DNA from: Allofrancisella guangzhouensis
GTDB lineage: Bacteria; Pseudomonadota; Gammaproteobacteria; Francisellales; Francisellaceae
DNA length: 64,000 bases
Direction: 5' to 3'
Assembly (NCBI RefSeq): GCF_000815225.1
Contig: NZ_CP010427.1
Span: 868,001 to 932,000 of the forward strand
Program-made: the position numbers and the translations under genes
Notes under the pieces: model-generated
Seen by the model: the letters and a program-made list of their open reading frames with translations, nothing else
Told to the model about the DNA's origin: nothing
The model's database searches: none
Shown here: positions 45,956-55,589 of the stretch, in pieces
Numbering within the stretch: position 1 is the stretch's first letter
Layout of the letters: every line of letters starts with the position of its first letter

Positions 45956-47069
45956 GGCTTTGTTTCTTAACCTCTTACGGTCTTTGAGTAGACGGATTTC
46001 AGGCTATTCTATAGCTATCGGGCATACCTAATGAAGTCATTTTATTTAGTACACTGGCACCAATAATTGATTCTGTTTTTTGATTTTTGAAGTCTCTAGA
46101 ATGTAAACTTCTGCCTATTATCCTTTTATATCTTTGTATAGCTAATTCACTATTATTTCTCCTACCATATCCTGATTTTCTTTGCCAATCCATTCGACCA
46201 TGACATTTAATATGCTCGATATTATGGTTACGAATTATGTGATTTTTATCACAAATTACGGCATCTTTATTTGGCGGTATTGCTATCTCGACATCACCAA
46301 ATTTATCTAGTATTTGCTCATATACGTCAAAGCTATCATAAGCTCCATCCATAGAAATATGATTAAATTCACTATCTATTCCATCTAATAAACCAGGTAA
46401 AGTTCCAGTATCACTATCAAATCTGCCTGTTAATAGTGAGTTATGAATATAATGATTTTGATCTACTGCTACATGTAGCTTTCTCCAACTTCTTTTAGCT
46501 GATACTTTATGCTTTTCCTGATGCCACTCATCACGACCAAATCGCTTTAACCCAGTAGAATCAATACTTAGACTATGTACATCAGAATCTGGGATATTCT
46601 TCTTAACATATCTTGGTGACTTTATTTTTAGAGCTTTAAGTCGTTTACTAAGAGTACTAAAATCTGGACATCTAAGATTTATTTCAGCCATTTTAAATAG
46701 TGAGTTTATAAATCCAGTTATTTGCCTGAGTGGTTGTTTATAAACCAGTCTAATCTCATGGCAGACAATTATAGCAAAATCAGAGTACTTTCTAGGTGAA
46801 CCATCTCCAACATTCTCAGTATCTTCTTCATACCAATTGTTGATAGCATCATCATGCATCCAAATATCTATACGTCCACGATTGGATAATGCTCTATTAT
46901 ACTCTGACCAATTTCGAACTCGATGTTTCTGTTTTGGAACTTTGTAACCTTTTCTTTCTGGATATTTATTTGGCATTTGGTGGGTGCATCTCTGAAGAAT
47001 AACGATAGAAGAGAATATTATAAATTATTTGAAGATAATTTGTTAAAATAGGGGTTAAGAAACAAAGCC
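45956..47069 (-). mobile_element. IS903-group (IS5 family) insertion sequence, copy 2
   Basis: 1114 bases with the same 17-bp terminal inverted repeats as copy 1 but in the opposite orientation. Left flank ccttcgccc, right flank ctcttgaga; no local duplication. The right flank is the reverse complement of the right flank of copy 1, the partner 9-bp target repeat. 9 bp is the duplication size known for IS903-group elements. Confidence 0.93.
45999..46976 (-). CDS. IS5-family (IS903 group) transposase, copy 2
   Basis: 325 residues, identical in sequence to copy 1 at 39208-40185, with the same Asp139/Asp210/Glu277 triad. Intact. The two inverted copies are 5.7 kb apart and are the likely substrates of the homologous recombination that inverted the segment between them. 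Confidence 0.93.
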   Translation of the reverse strand: MPNKYPERKGYKVPKQKHRVRNWSEYNRALSNRGRIDIWMHDDAINNWYEEDTENVGDGSPRKYSDFAIIVCHEIRLVYKQPLRQITGFINSLFKMAEINLRCPDFSTLSKRLKALKIKSPRYVKKNIPDSDVHSLSIDSTGLKRFGRDEWHQEKHKVSAKRSWRKLHVAVDQNHYIHNSLLTGRFDSDTGTLPGLLDGIDSEFNHISMDGAYDSFDVYEQILDKFGDVEIAIPPNKDAVICDKNHIIRNHNIEHIKCHGRMDWQRKSGYGRRNNSELAIQRYKRIIGRSLHSRDFKNQKTESIIGASVLNKMTSLGMPDSYRIA

Positions 47070-47126
47070 CTCTTGAGATGGTCAGATCTTCTTTGCAAGC
47101 AAGGTACTCTTCTCAAGAGTAAATAA
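47070..47126. repeat. Remnant of a 16-bp inverted repeat split by IS copy 2
   Basis: 47070-47078 (ctcttgaga) is the IS target copy and last part of the left arm; 47111-47126 (tctcaagagtaaataa) is the complete right arm; a 32-base loop lies between. The missing part of the left arm is at 40229-40244. Before the IS and inversion it would have been a 64-base stem-loop in the murI-kdsC gap, either a terminator-like hairpin or a dispersed palindromic repeat. Confidence 0.8.
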
Positions 47127-47258
47127 TGCAAAACCTTTGCTAACTTTTTATAGCATACAGAAGTTAATATCCAAAATTTTACGTTTAGCATTTTTGTCTT
47201 TTTCTATTTGTGATAATATCTCTAAGGGATATATATAAATTCTTCTTATGAGTAGGTA

Positions 47259-47801
47259 ATGAAAAATAATAAACTTTATCAAAATATTCGTTTAGCTATC
47301 TTTGATGTTGATGGTGTTATGACAGATGGAAAAATTATATTGTCAAATGACGGTAATGAAACAAAGTTATTTGACGTTAAAGACGGTTTGGGCTTAGTTT
47401 TATTACAGAAAGTTGGTATGAAAGTAGCAATAATTACCGGCAAGGAATCACAAATAGTTATTAATAGGTTTACAAGCTTAGGATTTGATATAGATGATAT
47501 ATTTCAAGGACAAAAAAATAAAGTTAGTGCCTATCAGGCTTTAAAGAAAAAATATCAGCTAGATGATAGTCACATAGCTTATATGGGCGATGATCTTCCT
47601 GATATAGTCATTATGAAGCAAGCTGGTATTTCGGCAGGACCATCAAACTGTATAGACTTGGTTAAAGACTATTGTGATTATGTTTGTCAAAATAAAGGTG
47701 GTGCTGGCGCTGTCAGGGAATTTTGTGAGTATTTGCTAAAGCACTGTGGTTACTATAACAAGATTATCGAAAGTTATATTGAAGATGGTGGCATAAAATA
47801 G
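47259..47801 (+). CDS. kdsC: KDO 8-phosphate phosphatase KdsC
   Basis: 180 residues, a HAD phosphatase without cap: FDVDGVMTDGKIILSNDGNE (nucleophile Asp), ITGKES, and YMGDDLPDIVIM. This is the tetramer-forming C0 type of KdsC. Makes KDO for the LPS core. Followed by lptC with 4 bases, the usual kdsC-lptC-lptA-lptB order. Confidence 0.92.
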   Translation: MKNNKLYQNIRLAIFDVDGVMTDGKIILSNDGNETKLFDVKDGLGLVLLQKVGMKVAIITGKESQIVINRFTSLGFDIDDIFQGQKNKVSAYQALKKKYQLDDSHIAYMGDDLPDIVIMKQAGISAGPSNCIDLVKDYCDYVCQNKGGAGAVREFCEYLLKHCGYYNKIIESYIEDGGIK

Positions 47802-47805
47802 AATC

Positions 47806-48459
47806 ATGAAATTCTTTACTAAATATTCTTTATTTATAAATTTATTTTCAATAGTGATCGTGGTTTTTAGCACCATATTTATTTATTATGAAGCAGTTGA
47901 GGGTGGGGGTGATCCTAAAAAATTTTCACCTTCAAGTAGTGTTGAATTAACAGCATATAATTTTCATTACAATAGCTATGATGATGATGGTAAACTGACT
48001 ACAAATTTTATCACTGAGAAATTGGAACAATATGTCAACCAAGATATTAAAATGACTAATTTAACAGAAACAAGTTATGATAACAAAACAAGTGATGAGA
48101 CTTGGAGTGTAAAAGCACCTAAAGGTTTTTCAAAGAAAAAAGATAATAATGAGTTGATACATTTATTTGACGGAGTTGATGCTATTCTATTTACAAAAGA
48201 TCAGCAAGCAGATACAGAGAAAAATTCTGCTAAGCAAACATCAGATACTGATAGTAAATACCTTCCAAAGAAGATATATATAAAATCGTCAGAAATGTAT
48301 TATGATACTGAAACCCATGATTTCTATAACGATAAATTTGTTAAGGTCTATGATCCAGACACACAAAATAATACTACAGGTATAGGAATTGTTGGTAACT
48401 CAGATACTAAAGTTATTAACTTTAAAAAAGATGTAAGGAGCTACTATGCGTCAAGCTAG
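47806..48459 (+). CDS. lptC: LPS transport protein LptC
   Basis: 217 residues: one N-terminal membrane anchor (about 8-27) and a periplasmic beta-jellyroll beginning SVELTAYNFHYNSYDDDGKL, which carries the LptC pattern. The later part has a low-complexity insert and YYDTETHDFYNDKFVKVYDP. Receives LPS from LptBFG and hands it to LptA. Sequence conservation is low, so the call leans on context between kdsC and lptA; it overlaps lptA by 14 bases. Confidence 0.8.
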   Translation: MKFFTKYSLFINLFSIVIVVFSTIFIYYEAVEGGGDPKKFSPSSSVELTAYNFHYNSYDDDGKLTTNFITEKLEQYVNQDIKMTNLTETSYDNKTSDETWSVKAPKGFSKKKDNNELIHLFDGVDAILFTKDQQADTEKNSAKQTSDTDSKYLPKKIYIKSSEMYYDTETHDFYNDKFVKVYDPDTQNNTTGIGIVGNSDTKVINFKKDVRSYYASS

Positions 48460-49351
48460 GTTTGTATTAGTAGCCTTAGTAGTTTTAGGTGTTTTTTTCA
48501 ATGGTTATAGTGATAGTTATAATCAGGTAAGTAGCTCAAATCTTACTTCTGAACAAAGTATACTTCCTCAAGAAAGTAGCACAGCTATAGCAGATGAGAA
48601 AGAAGATACAAGCGCTGACAATATTCTCAAGGAATATGGTCCTCTTACAATATGTGCTGATAAAGCGACGTATGATAGTAGTAAAGAAACCCTTACATAT
48701 TATGGAAATGTTTTTGTAATGCAGATTCATAATAAGCACATCTTATGTAAAGAGCCCAAAATTTCTAAAACAAATATGGTTTATTTTACTAGGGATGAAA
48801 CTATCCCTTTTAAAAAATTACAACAGGAATGGTTTGAGCAAGCAAAAGAATTATGTGCAGATGAGCATGAGTGTAATTTCATATCAGGTCAAAAACTTGT
48901 TATGAAGCTGGATAAAGACCGTAAAGTTCAAACTCTTACTATGGAGTCACAAGATGATGAGTTATCTCAATTTTATACTTTTCCTACTAACTCAGTTCAA
49001 GGTTATCAAAAAAGTAAAAAGATAATCAATGGACCATTAGACGGGGTAGGTAGAAGAATTATTTATAATGTTGTGAAGAAAAACTTAGAGCTTTTTGAAA
49101 ATGCTGTGGTTAATCAGAATGAAAATCACTATAAAGGTCGAGAAATTAATTACGATATGGATCATGATCTTGTAGCTATACCCGGTAGTAAAGATAGACG
49201 TTCTAAAATAATTTTAGATGGTGTTGATAGTGATACTAAGATCGATACGGGGTTAAAACCGATTAGTGAATATAATAAGAAGAAAAAAGTCAATAGTGGC
49301 AGTACAGTTAAAACTTCTAGTTTTGATGATGCAGATAATTTTCTGTCATAA
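48446..49351 (+). CDS. lptA: LPS transport protein LptA
   Basis: 301 residues, longer than E. coli LptA (about 185), with a signal peptide (ARFVLVALVVLGVFFNGYSD) and an OstA-like jellyroll containing ICADKATYDSSKETLTYYGN and later GREINYDMDHDLVAIPG. The middle has a region rich in charged residues and four Cys. Bridges the periplasm for LPS export. The length suggests an insertion, seen also in its long linkers. Confidence 0.8.
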   Translation: MRQARFVLVALVVLGVFFNGYSDSYNQVSSSNLTSEQSILPQESSTAIADEKEDTSADNILKEYGPLTICADKATYDSSKETLTYYGNVFVMQIHNKHILCKEPKISKTNMVYFTRDETIPFKKLQQEWFEQAKELCADEHECNFISGQKLVMKLDKDRKVQTLTMESQDDELSQFYTFPTNSVQGYQKSKKIINGPLDGVGRRIIYNVVKKNLELFENAVVNQNENHYKGREINYDMDHDLVAIPGSKDRRSKIILDGVDSDTKIDTGLKPISEYNKKKKVNSGSTVKTSSFDDADNFLS

Positions 49352-49373
49352 ATAGAAGGATGTGAGATTAAGA

Positions 49374-50105
49374 ATGGAAAAATATACTTTAGAAGCTAAA
49401 AGGTTAGGTAAAAAATACGGCTCAAGATGGGTTGTAAATAACGTCTCAATGAAGGTTTCAACTGGTGAGATTGTTGGTTTGTTGGGACCAAATGGCGCTG
49501 GTAAAACGACATCCTTTTATATGATAGTTGGTCTTGTAGCTGCAACTCGTGGTAAGGTTCGTATGGGTAAAGAAGATGTTACAAAGATGCCTATCCACTT
49601 ACGTGCAAGAAGAGGTTTAGGCTATTTACCACAAGAAGCATCTGTCTTTAGAAAACTGAGCGTTGAGGATAATATAGTAGCTATTCTTGAAACAAGAAAA
49701 GAGCTAACAAAAGATCAAATTGATGAAAATTTAAACTTACTCTTAGATGAGTTTAGTATTCAGCATATCCGTAAAAGTTTAGGTATGAGTCTCTCAGGAG
49801 GTGAAAGAAGACGTGTTGAAATAGCTAGAGCTTTGGCTATGGATCCAAAATTTATTTTGTTAGATGAACCATTTGCTGGGGTAGACCCTGTTTCGGTAAT
49901 TGAAATCAAAGAAGTTGTCCGTCACCTTAAGGATAGAGGCATAGGAGTGCTTATAACAGATCATAACGTACGAGAAACACTAGATATTTGTGAACGAGCT
50001 TATATTGTAAATGCTGGGAATATGCTAGCATCAGGGACTCCAGAGGAAGTACTAGCTAATGAAACTGTAAGAAAAGTATATCTAGGTGAAGACTTTAAAT
50101 TATAA
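49374..50105 (+). CDS. lptB: LPS export ABC transporter ATPase LptB
   Basis: 243 residues from ATG 49374 ([16 protein letters not shown]), which matches the family; a GTG at 49362 is too close to AAGGA. Walker [12 protein letters not shown], signature [16 protein letters not shown], Walker [14 protein letters not shown], switch [18 protein letters not shown] are typical of LptB. lptF/lptG are not in the window. Confidence 0.95.
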   Translation: MEKYTLEAKRLGKKYGSRWVVNNVSMKVSTGEIVGLLGPNGAGKTTSFYMIVGLVAATRGKVRMGKEDVTKMPIHLRARRGLGYLPQEASVFRKLSVEDNIVAILETRKELTKDQIDENLNLLLDEFSIQHIRKSLGMSLSGGERRRVEIARALAMDPKFILLDEPFAGVDPVSVIEIKEVVRHLKDRGIGVLITDHNVRETLDICERAYIVNAGNMLASGTPEEVLANETVRKVYLGEDFKL

Positions 50106-50113
50106 CTTTAAAA

Positions 50114-50713
50114 ATGATAAAAAAAATAGATATTTCTAAATCAAAAGTGATTTGTGTCGGTAGAAATTATGTCGAACATATCCGAGAATTAAATAATGAG
50201 ATTCCAGATAATCCTATTATTTTTATAAAGCCAAATTCTAGCGTAGCTAAATCATTAAAACTACTTCCTGATAGAGAGTTACACTATGAATGTGAAATAA
50301 TATTTGCTTTTGATGGTAAGTCCCAAATTAAAGCAGTAGGACTTGGATTGGATATAACTGACAGAGATTTGCAGTCAAAACTTAAATCAAAAGGATTGCC
50401 ATGGGAGTTGGCTAAAAGTTTTGATGGTAGTGCGGTGATTAGTGATTTTGTGAAAATTGATTTATTAAATATTCCTTTTTTAAGCTTTAAAGCATATAAG
50501 AATAATCAGTTAATTCAAGAAGGTAGTTATCATTTAATGATTTATAAGCCAAATCAGATAATAGAATTTTTAAAATATAATAATATATCCATATGTGAAA
50601 ATGATTTACTTATGACGGGTACTCCTAAGGGTGTGGGAGTTATAAACCATAATGATAAATTTAAGTTAGAACTATTTTGTAAAAACAGTAGAGTCCTAGA
50701 GGCATTTTTTTAA
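50114..50713 (+). CDS. Fumarylacetoacetate hydrolase (FAH) family protein
   Basis: 199 residues with the FAH-fold sequence VICVGRNYVEHIRELNNEIP, PIIFIKPNSS, the metal-binding ELHYECEIIF (Glu-x-Glu) and LLMTGTPKGVG near the end. Small family members act as acylpyruvases or oxaloacetate decarboxylase/tautomerases. The exact substrate is not readable. 8 bases after lptB. Confidence 0.8.
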   Translation: MIKKIDISKSKVICVGRNYVEHIRELNNEIPDNPIIFIKPNSSVAKSLKLLPDRELHYECEIIFAFDGKSQIKAVGLGLDITDRDLQSKLKSKGLPWELAKSFDGSAVISDFVKIDLLNIPFLSFKAYKNNQLIQEGSYHLMIYKPNQIIEFLKYNNISICENDLLMTGTPKGVGVINHNDKFKLELFCKNSRVLEAFF

Positions 50714-50732
50714 GCAAAAATACGGTGGTAAA

Positions 50733-52565
50733 ATGTGGGCAATCGTTGGTAGTAGTGGATTTGAATATTTCGATAGCTTTGAAATTATAGAAGAGTTATC
50801 TAGGGAAACGCCCTTTGGCTTATGTTCAAATGGCTTATTTAAAGTAAAAATAGATAATCAAGAAGTATTATTTTTAAATAGAACAGGTCTTGAACAAAAT
50901 ATTTTACCACATCAAATTAACTATAAGGCTAATATCTATGCGTTAAAAAAATATGGCGCAACCTCTATAATAGCACTTTCTTCGGTAAGAAGTTTGAGAA
51001 ATGAATTAAAGCCAGGAGATATGGTAATTCCATATCAATTTATAGATAGAACAAAATCTTTACGTGACTTTACATTTTGTGAACAGGGGTTGCTTAACTA
51101 TGTTTCTCTTTCAAGACCAATAACTGAAAGCATTGCTGAAGAAATTAGAGAAAGAAAAGCAGATTTTGATTTTACTATACATTTCAAGCAAAGCTATGTT
51201 TGTATTGAAGGGCCACAGTTTCCAACAATTATAGATGCCAAGTGTTTTCAAAGTATGGGTGGTGGTGTAATAGGAATGACAGCTTACCCAGAGTTTGCGT
51301 TAGCAAGAGAAGCTGGTTTAAATTATATTTGTTGTAATTTTATAGTTGATTATGTTCCCTGGTCTTATGATGTTAGAAACGAATATAACGTTTTAGAAAT
51401 AAGACAAACAAATAACGCAAAAGCTGAAAGTATAATTAAATGGTTGGTTAAAAACTTATCTTTTTATTCTGAGAATGATTGTCATGAGCTTGGAATAGCT
51501 AGATATTTATCTACTCCTTTAGATACACTGCCTCCAAACAAAAGGGCTTGGCTAAAAATTATTGCTAAAGATAACTCTAAACATGAAAAAGCTCTTGAAG
51601 CCGAAATTTTTAAGAAAGTTCCTGATTTGTATGGTGGAATCAAAGCAATACCTGCTAAAATGCAAGATTTACTAACTTTCATAAGTAAATATGATAGGGA
51701 TGGAAATCGTAGGGATCTTGAATCAACAAGAAGGGCAGCAGCTTCTCTTGACCTATATAGTTACCAAAAGCTAGAAGTTGAGAAAGTAGAAAACCTGCAA
51801 ATTACTCATAATGATGGGCATAATATACCAGTTAGGTTCTATAACCCAGATCCTAGTAGAAAGCTTCAGGCAATAGTATTTTCACATGGTGGAGGGTTCG
51901 TTTCAGGAACTTTGGATTCTTTTGATGCATTTTGTAGAAAGGCTGCAATAACTACAAATAGGGTGGTTTTTTCTGTAGATTATAGACTTGCTCCTGAACA
52001 TAAATTTCCAGCAGGATTAAGTGATGTAGAGTTTGTTGCTGAATATGTTTACAACCATGCGAAAAATTTTGGAATTTCTAAAAAAGAATTTACACTAATG
52101 GGTGATAGTGCAGGAGCTAATTTATCAATATTAGCAACTTATAATTTATTAAAAGCCAATAAGATTAAAATTGCTAATAATGTTATTTTATATCCGTCTG
52201 TTGATTTGTCACATATGCCAACTAAATCGTTAGAAGATTTCGCTAGTGGTTATATACTAACTAAAGCCAAAACTATGTGGTATTCAGAATTATATGTACC
52301 AGATAACGTTGATAAACAGTCTCCTGAAATATCACCATTTTATATCAAAAAATTAGAAGGTATGCCACGCACTTTAGTTATAACAGCTGGGTTTGATCCA
52401 CTCAAAGATGAAGGTCTACTTTTTGCAGAGAGACTTATACGACACAATGTGGAAGTACAGCATTATCATTTTGATAGCTTAGTACATGGATTTATTAACT
52501 TCTCAAAGCTTATTCCAAGTGAGATGGATATTTTACATACGAGAATAACTAAATTTCTTAAATAG
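50733..52565 (+). CDS. Fusion of MTAP/PNP-like phosphorylase and HSL-type esterase
   Basis: 610 residues, two enzymes in one chain. Residues 1 to about 250 resemble 5'-methylthioadenosine phosphorylase: AIVGSSGF, LPHQINYKANIYALKKYGA, PGDMVIPYQFIDRT, EGPQFPT and GMTAYPEFALAREAG. Residues about 330-610 are an alpha/beta hydrolase of the hormone-sensitive lipase family with the oxyanion motif HGGG (385-388), Ser459 in GDSAG, Asp555 (GFDPLKDEG) and His585 (VHGF). All expected catalytic residues are seen in the esterase half. The phosphorylase half has SSVRSLR where relatives usually have AVGSLR, so its activity or substrate may differ. The junction is continuous, with no sign of sequencing error. 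Confidence 0.75.
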   Translation: MWAIVGSSGFEYFDSFEIIEELSRETPFGLCSNGLFKVKIDNQEVLFLNRTGLEQNILPHQINYKANIYALKKYGATSIIALSSVRSLRNELKPGDMVIPYQFIDRTKSLRDFTFCEQGLLNYVSLSRPITESIAEEIRERKADFDFTIHFKQSYVCIEGPQFPTIIDAKCFQSMGGGVIGMTAYPEFALAREAGLNYICCNFIVDYVPWSYDVRNEYNVLEIRQTNNAKAESIIKWLVKNLSFYSENDCHELGIARYLSTPLDTLPPNKRAWLKIIAKDNSKHEKALEAEIFKKVPDLYGGIKAIPAKMQDLLTFISKYDRDGNRRDLESTRRAAASLDLYSYQKLEVEKVENLQITHNDGHNIPVRFYNPDPSRKLQAIVFSHGGGFVSGTLDSFDAFCRKAAITTNRVVFSVDYRLAPEHKFPAGLSDVEFVAEYVYNHAKNFGISKKEFTLMGDSAGANLSILATYNLLKANKIKIANNVILYPSVDLSHMPTKSLEDFASGYILTKAKTMWYSELYVPDNVDKQSPEISPFYIKKLEGMPRTLVITAGFDPLKDEGLLFAERLIRHNVEVQHYHFDSLVHGFINFSKLIPSEMDILHTRITKFLK

Positions 52566-52568
52566 AAA

Positions 52569-53348
52569 ATGAAGAATTACATTTTGCAAATTGAATATTT
52601 GGGGAAAAATTATTGTGGTTGGCAACGACAATCACATTCATTAAGTATTCAAGAGGAGCTAGAAAAAGCCTTATCAAAGGTAGCTAACCACAATATAGAA
52701 ACTATATGTGCTGGTCGGACTGATACTGGGGTACATGCAAGCTCACAAGTTGTTAATTTTTTATCTGATGCAGACAGATCTTTACAAGCATGGCAACGAG
52801 GAGTTAATGCTTTGTTGCCTCAGGATATAAAAGTTTTGCAAATAAAAGAAGTAGAATTAGATTTTAATGCAAGATTTTCAGCTGTAAATAGAACCTATAA
52901 TTATGTAATTTATAATGCTCCCATAAGCTCACCATTGTTTGCAGAACATACATTATGGGAAAATAGGCTATTAGATATAGAAAAAATGAACCAAGCTTGT
53001 AAATATTTACTTGGCGAACAGGATTTCAGTTCATTTAGGTCCTCTCAGTGCCAATCAAACACTCCATTTAGAAATATCAAAAAGGCAGAGTTCGTAAAAT
53101 TTGGTAATTTTATAGTTTTTGAAGTAATAGGAAATGCTTTTCTACATCATATGATTAGAAACCTTGTAGGTTCATTGGTTAAAGTTGGATTAGGTTTTAA
53201 AAATCCAAACTGGATAAATGATTTACTAGCAGCTAAGGACCGTACTCAAGCAGGACAAACAGCTAAAGCTCAGGGACTTTATTTTGTGGGAGTTGAGTAT
53301 CCAGGATTTAGCTTTAGCCGCTCTGTTGTTAATATGTTTTGTGTATAG
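52569..53348 (+). CDS. truA: tRNA pseudouridine(38-40) synthase
   Basis: 259 residues. Catalytic Asp52 in [28 protein letters not shown] near the start, [14 protein letters not shown] and [15 protein letters not shown] later. Modifies the anticodon arm of many tRNAs. ATG follows the fusion gene by 3 bases, so it is in the same operon, apparently by position only. Confidence 0.95.
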   Translation: MKNYILQIEYLGKNYCGWQRQSHSLSIQEELEKALSKVANHNIETICAGRTDTGVHASSQVVNFLSDADRSLQAWQRGVNALLPQDIKVLQIKEVELDFNARFSAVNRTYNYVIYNAPISSPLFAEHTLWENRLLDIEKMNQACKYLLGEQDFSSFRSSQCQSNTPFRNIKKAEFVKFGNFIVFEVIGNAFLHHMIRNLVGSLVKVGLGFKNPNWINDLLAAKDRTQAGQTAKAQGLYFVGVEYPGFSFSRSVVNMFCV

Positions 53349-53456
53349 ATTTGATCTTCTTTTAAATTATTTAACACCTAATGAGCTACATTTCGGAATC
53401 AGAATAGACATTGAGACTACAATCTAAGCAAAATTTTGCTAAAGTCTGCAACGTTT

Positions 53457-54824
53457 TTATAAAATATACTTACTTAGATCCTTATCTTTAACTAACTTAC
53501 CTAATTTTTCATTAACATATTCAGTGTTTATATTAATACTTTTGTCAGTTAACTCTGAGGCACCAAAGGAAATTTCTTCAAGTAGTTTTTCCATTACAGT
53601 ATGTAAGCGTCTAGCTCCGATATTTTCAATTTCTTCGTTAACTCTGTATGAAATCTCAGCAATTTTTTGAATAGCCTCATCATCAAATGTTAGTTCAACG
53701 TCTTCTGTTTTAAGTAAAGCAATGTATTGTTTAAGTATTGAGCAATCTGGCTCTTTAAGGATTCTAACAAAATCATTTATCTCAAGAGATTTCAGTTCAA
53801 CTCTTATAGGTAACCTACCTTGAAGTTCTGGGATTAGATCTGAAGGTTTTGCTATATGAAATGCTCCTGATGCAATAAACAATATATGGTCAGTTTTTAT
53901 CATTCCATATTTTGTTGATACTGTAGAGCCTTCAACAAGTGGTAAAAGATCACGTTGTACACCTTCGCGAGATATATCAGCACCAGATGTATTAGATTTT
54001 TTACAAACCTTATCTATCTCATCAAGGAAAACAATACCATTTTGTTCTACTGATTCTAAAGCACGTGCCTTTACGTCATCTTCATTAATCAGTTTAGCAG
54101 CTTCTTCATCTTTTACTAGCTTAATAGCATCTTTTATTTTCATTTTTTTATTTTTCTTTTTATCACTGCTTAGGCTAGTAAATAAATCTTGAATTTGGCT
54201 TGTCATATCTTCCATACCTGGAGGACCCATTACTCCAATAGCCTTTGGAGCCGCTGCTACTTCTATTTCAATCTCTTTATCATCAAGTTCACCATTTTGA
54301 ATTTTTTTTCTAAAAATTTCACGAGTTTTATTTTCTTTTTCTTTCTTAGAGGTTGGGTCTTCAGCAGGTTCATTAGCAAAGCCAATTTTTGATTCAATTA
54401 TCCTGGCAGGGGGTATCAGCACATCAAGGATTCTATCTTCAGCTAGCTTAGAAGCTTTTTCAAAAACTTTCTTTTTAGCTTCCTCTCGCTTCATTTTTAC
54501 AGCCATCTCCGCTAGGTCACGGATTATAGATTCTACATCTTTACCAACATAACCAACCTCAGTAAACTTAGTAGCTTCAACTTTGATAAACGGAGCATCT
54601 GCTAATTTAGCTAGTCTGCGAGCTATCTCTGTCTTACCTACACCAGTGGGCCCTATCATCAAAATATTTTTTGGAGTTACTTCTTGACGCATTTCATTGT
54701 CTAGTTGCATTCTACGCCATCTATTACGTAGAGCTATAGCAACAGCTTTTTTTGCCTCATTTTGGCCAATTATATGTCTTTCTAATTCTTGTACTATTGT
54801 TTTTGGAGTCATTACTTGTGTCAT
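53457..54824 (-). CDS. hslU: ATP-dependent protease ATPase subunit HslU
   Basis: 455 residues. AAA+ ATPase with Walker [16 protein letters not shown], the intermediate (I) domain at about 105-230, Walker [10 protein letters not shown], and the C-terminal end LSKYIL with the HslV-docking tail. Unfolds proteins for HslV. 6 bases after hslV in the same operon. Confidence 0.96.
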   Translation of the reverse strand: MTQVMTPKTIVQELERHIIGQNEAKKAVAIALRNRWRRMQLDNEMRQEVTPKNILMIGPTGVGKTEIARRLAKLADAPFIKVEATKFTEVGYVGKDVESIIRDLAEMAVKMKREEAKKKVFEKASKLAEDRILDVLIPPARIIESKIGFANEPAEDPTSKKEKENKTREIFRKKIQNGELDDKEIEIEVAAAPKAIGVMGPPGMEDMTSQIQDLFTSLSSDKKKNKKMKIKDAIKLVKDEEAAKLINEDDVKARALESVEQNGIVFLDEIDKVCKKSNTSGADISREGVQRDLLPLVEGSTVSTKYGMIKTDHILFIASGAFHIAKPSDLIPELQGRLPIRVELKSLEINDFVRILKEPDCSILKQYIALLKTEDVELTFDDEAIQKIAEISYRVNEEIENIGARRLHTVMEKLLEEISFGASELTDKSININTEYVNEKLGKLVKDKDLSKYIL

Positions 54825-54830
54825 AATGTA

Positions 54831-55385
54831 TTAACTATCCTTTTTGTTATCTAAGCTTTCTATTGTGAAATTATGGTTTGTATAGATGCAAGTATCTGCT
54901 GCGATAGTTAAGCTTTTTTTAACTATTTCCTCAGCTGATAAATCTGTATTTTCAACAAGTGCAGTTGCAGCAGAACGAGCGTAAGTTGACCCTGATCCAA
55001 TAGATATAATATCATTTTTATCTGCTGCCATCACATCCCCGACGCCAGATATCAGTAGTGATAATTTTTCATCTGCTACTATAATCATAGCCTCTAATTT
55101 ACTAAGCATTCTATCTAAACGCCATTCACGTACCATTTCTACAGCAGCACGCTCAAGGTTGCCTTGATAAAACTCTAATTTTTGTTCAAATTTTTCGAAT
55201 AATGTAAATGCATCAGCAGTAGATCCTGCAAAACCAGTAAGAACTTTACCACCATTTAGCTTTCTTACTTTTACAATATTATCTTTTGCTATAGAGTTGC
55301 CTAAAGTTGCCTGACCATCTCCACCGATAACTACCTTATTACCTCTTCTAACGCATAAGATAGTAGTTCCTTTCATTGTTTCCAT
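54831..55385 (-). CDS. hslV: ATP-dependent protease peptidase subunit HslV
   Basis: 184 residues from ATG 55385 ([19 protein letters not shown]), preferred because AAGAAGG is 10 bases upstream; a GTG at 55394 is too close. After processing, the Thr of GTTILCVRR becomes the catalytic N-terminus. [10 protein letters not shown] and GVGDVMAAD are family landmarks. Forms the proteolytic chamber with HslU. Confidence 0.95.
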   Translation of the reverse strand: METMKGTTILCVRRGNKVVIGGDGQATLGNSIAKDNIVKVRKLNGGKVLTGFAGSTADAFTLFEKFEQKLEFYQGNLERAAVEMVREWRLDRMLSKLEAMIIVADEKLSLLISGVGDVMAADKNDIISIGSGSTYARSAATALVENTDLSAEEIVKKSLTIAADTCIYTNHNFTIESLDNKKDS

Positions 55386-55446
55386 AATTGACACACCTTC
55401 TTTAGTGGTTTACAAATTTAAAAATATATACTAATTTAATATAAGT

Positions 55447-55474
55447 AGATTGGGACTAGTTATGTTTTTACAAG
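55447..55474 (-). promoter_or_regulatory. Sigma-32-like heat-shock promoter of hslVU
   Basis: On the minus strand CTTGTA (55474-55469) and CCCAATCT (55454-55447) are separated by 14 bases, close to the heat-shock consensus CTTGAA / CCCATnT. It lies about 60 bases upstream of the hslV start. hslVU is a heat-shock operon in E. coli, which supports the reading. Confidence 0.5.
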
Positions 55475-55510
55475 CTTTTTTAGGTTTATTTTTTATATTT
55501 GTTCGAAAGT

Positions 55511-55535
55511 AACACAAAAGATATATTTTTGTGTT
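55511..55535. promoter_or_regulatory. 9-bp inverted repeat in the hslV-membrane gene divergent region
   Basis: aacacaaaa and ttttgtgtt form a perfect 9-bp inverted repeat separated by 7 bases (gatatat). It is 55 bases before the start of the plus-strand membrane protein gene. Could be an operator, or an AT-rich hairpin without function. Confidence 0.35.
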
Positions 55536-55589
55536 ATATTTTAGCTTGTTTTTGTTTATTTTTGTTTAACTTTACAGAGAGTTTTGATA

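Noticed and set aside
53427..53440. Perfect palindrome agcaaaattttgct in the truA-hslU convergent gap
   Set aside because: A bidirectional terminator was considered, but there is no loop and no convincing T run, and such short AT palindromes are expected often in this composition.
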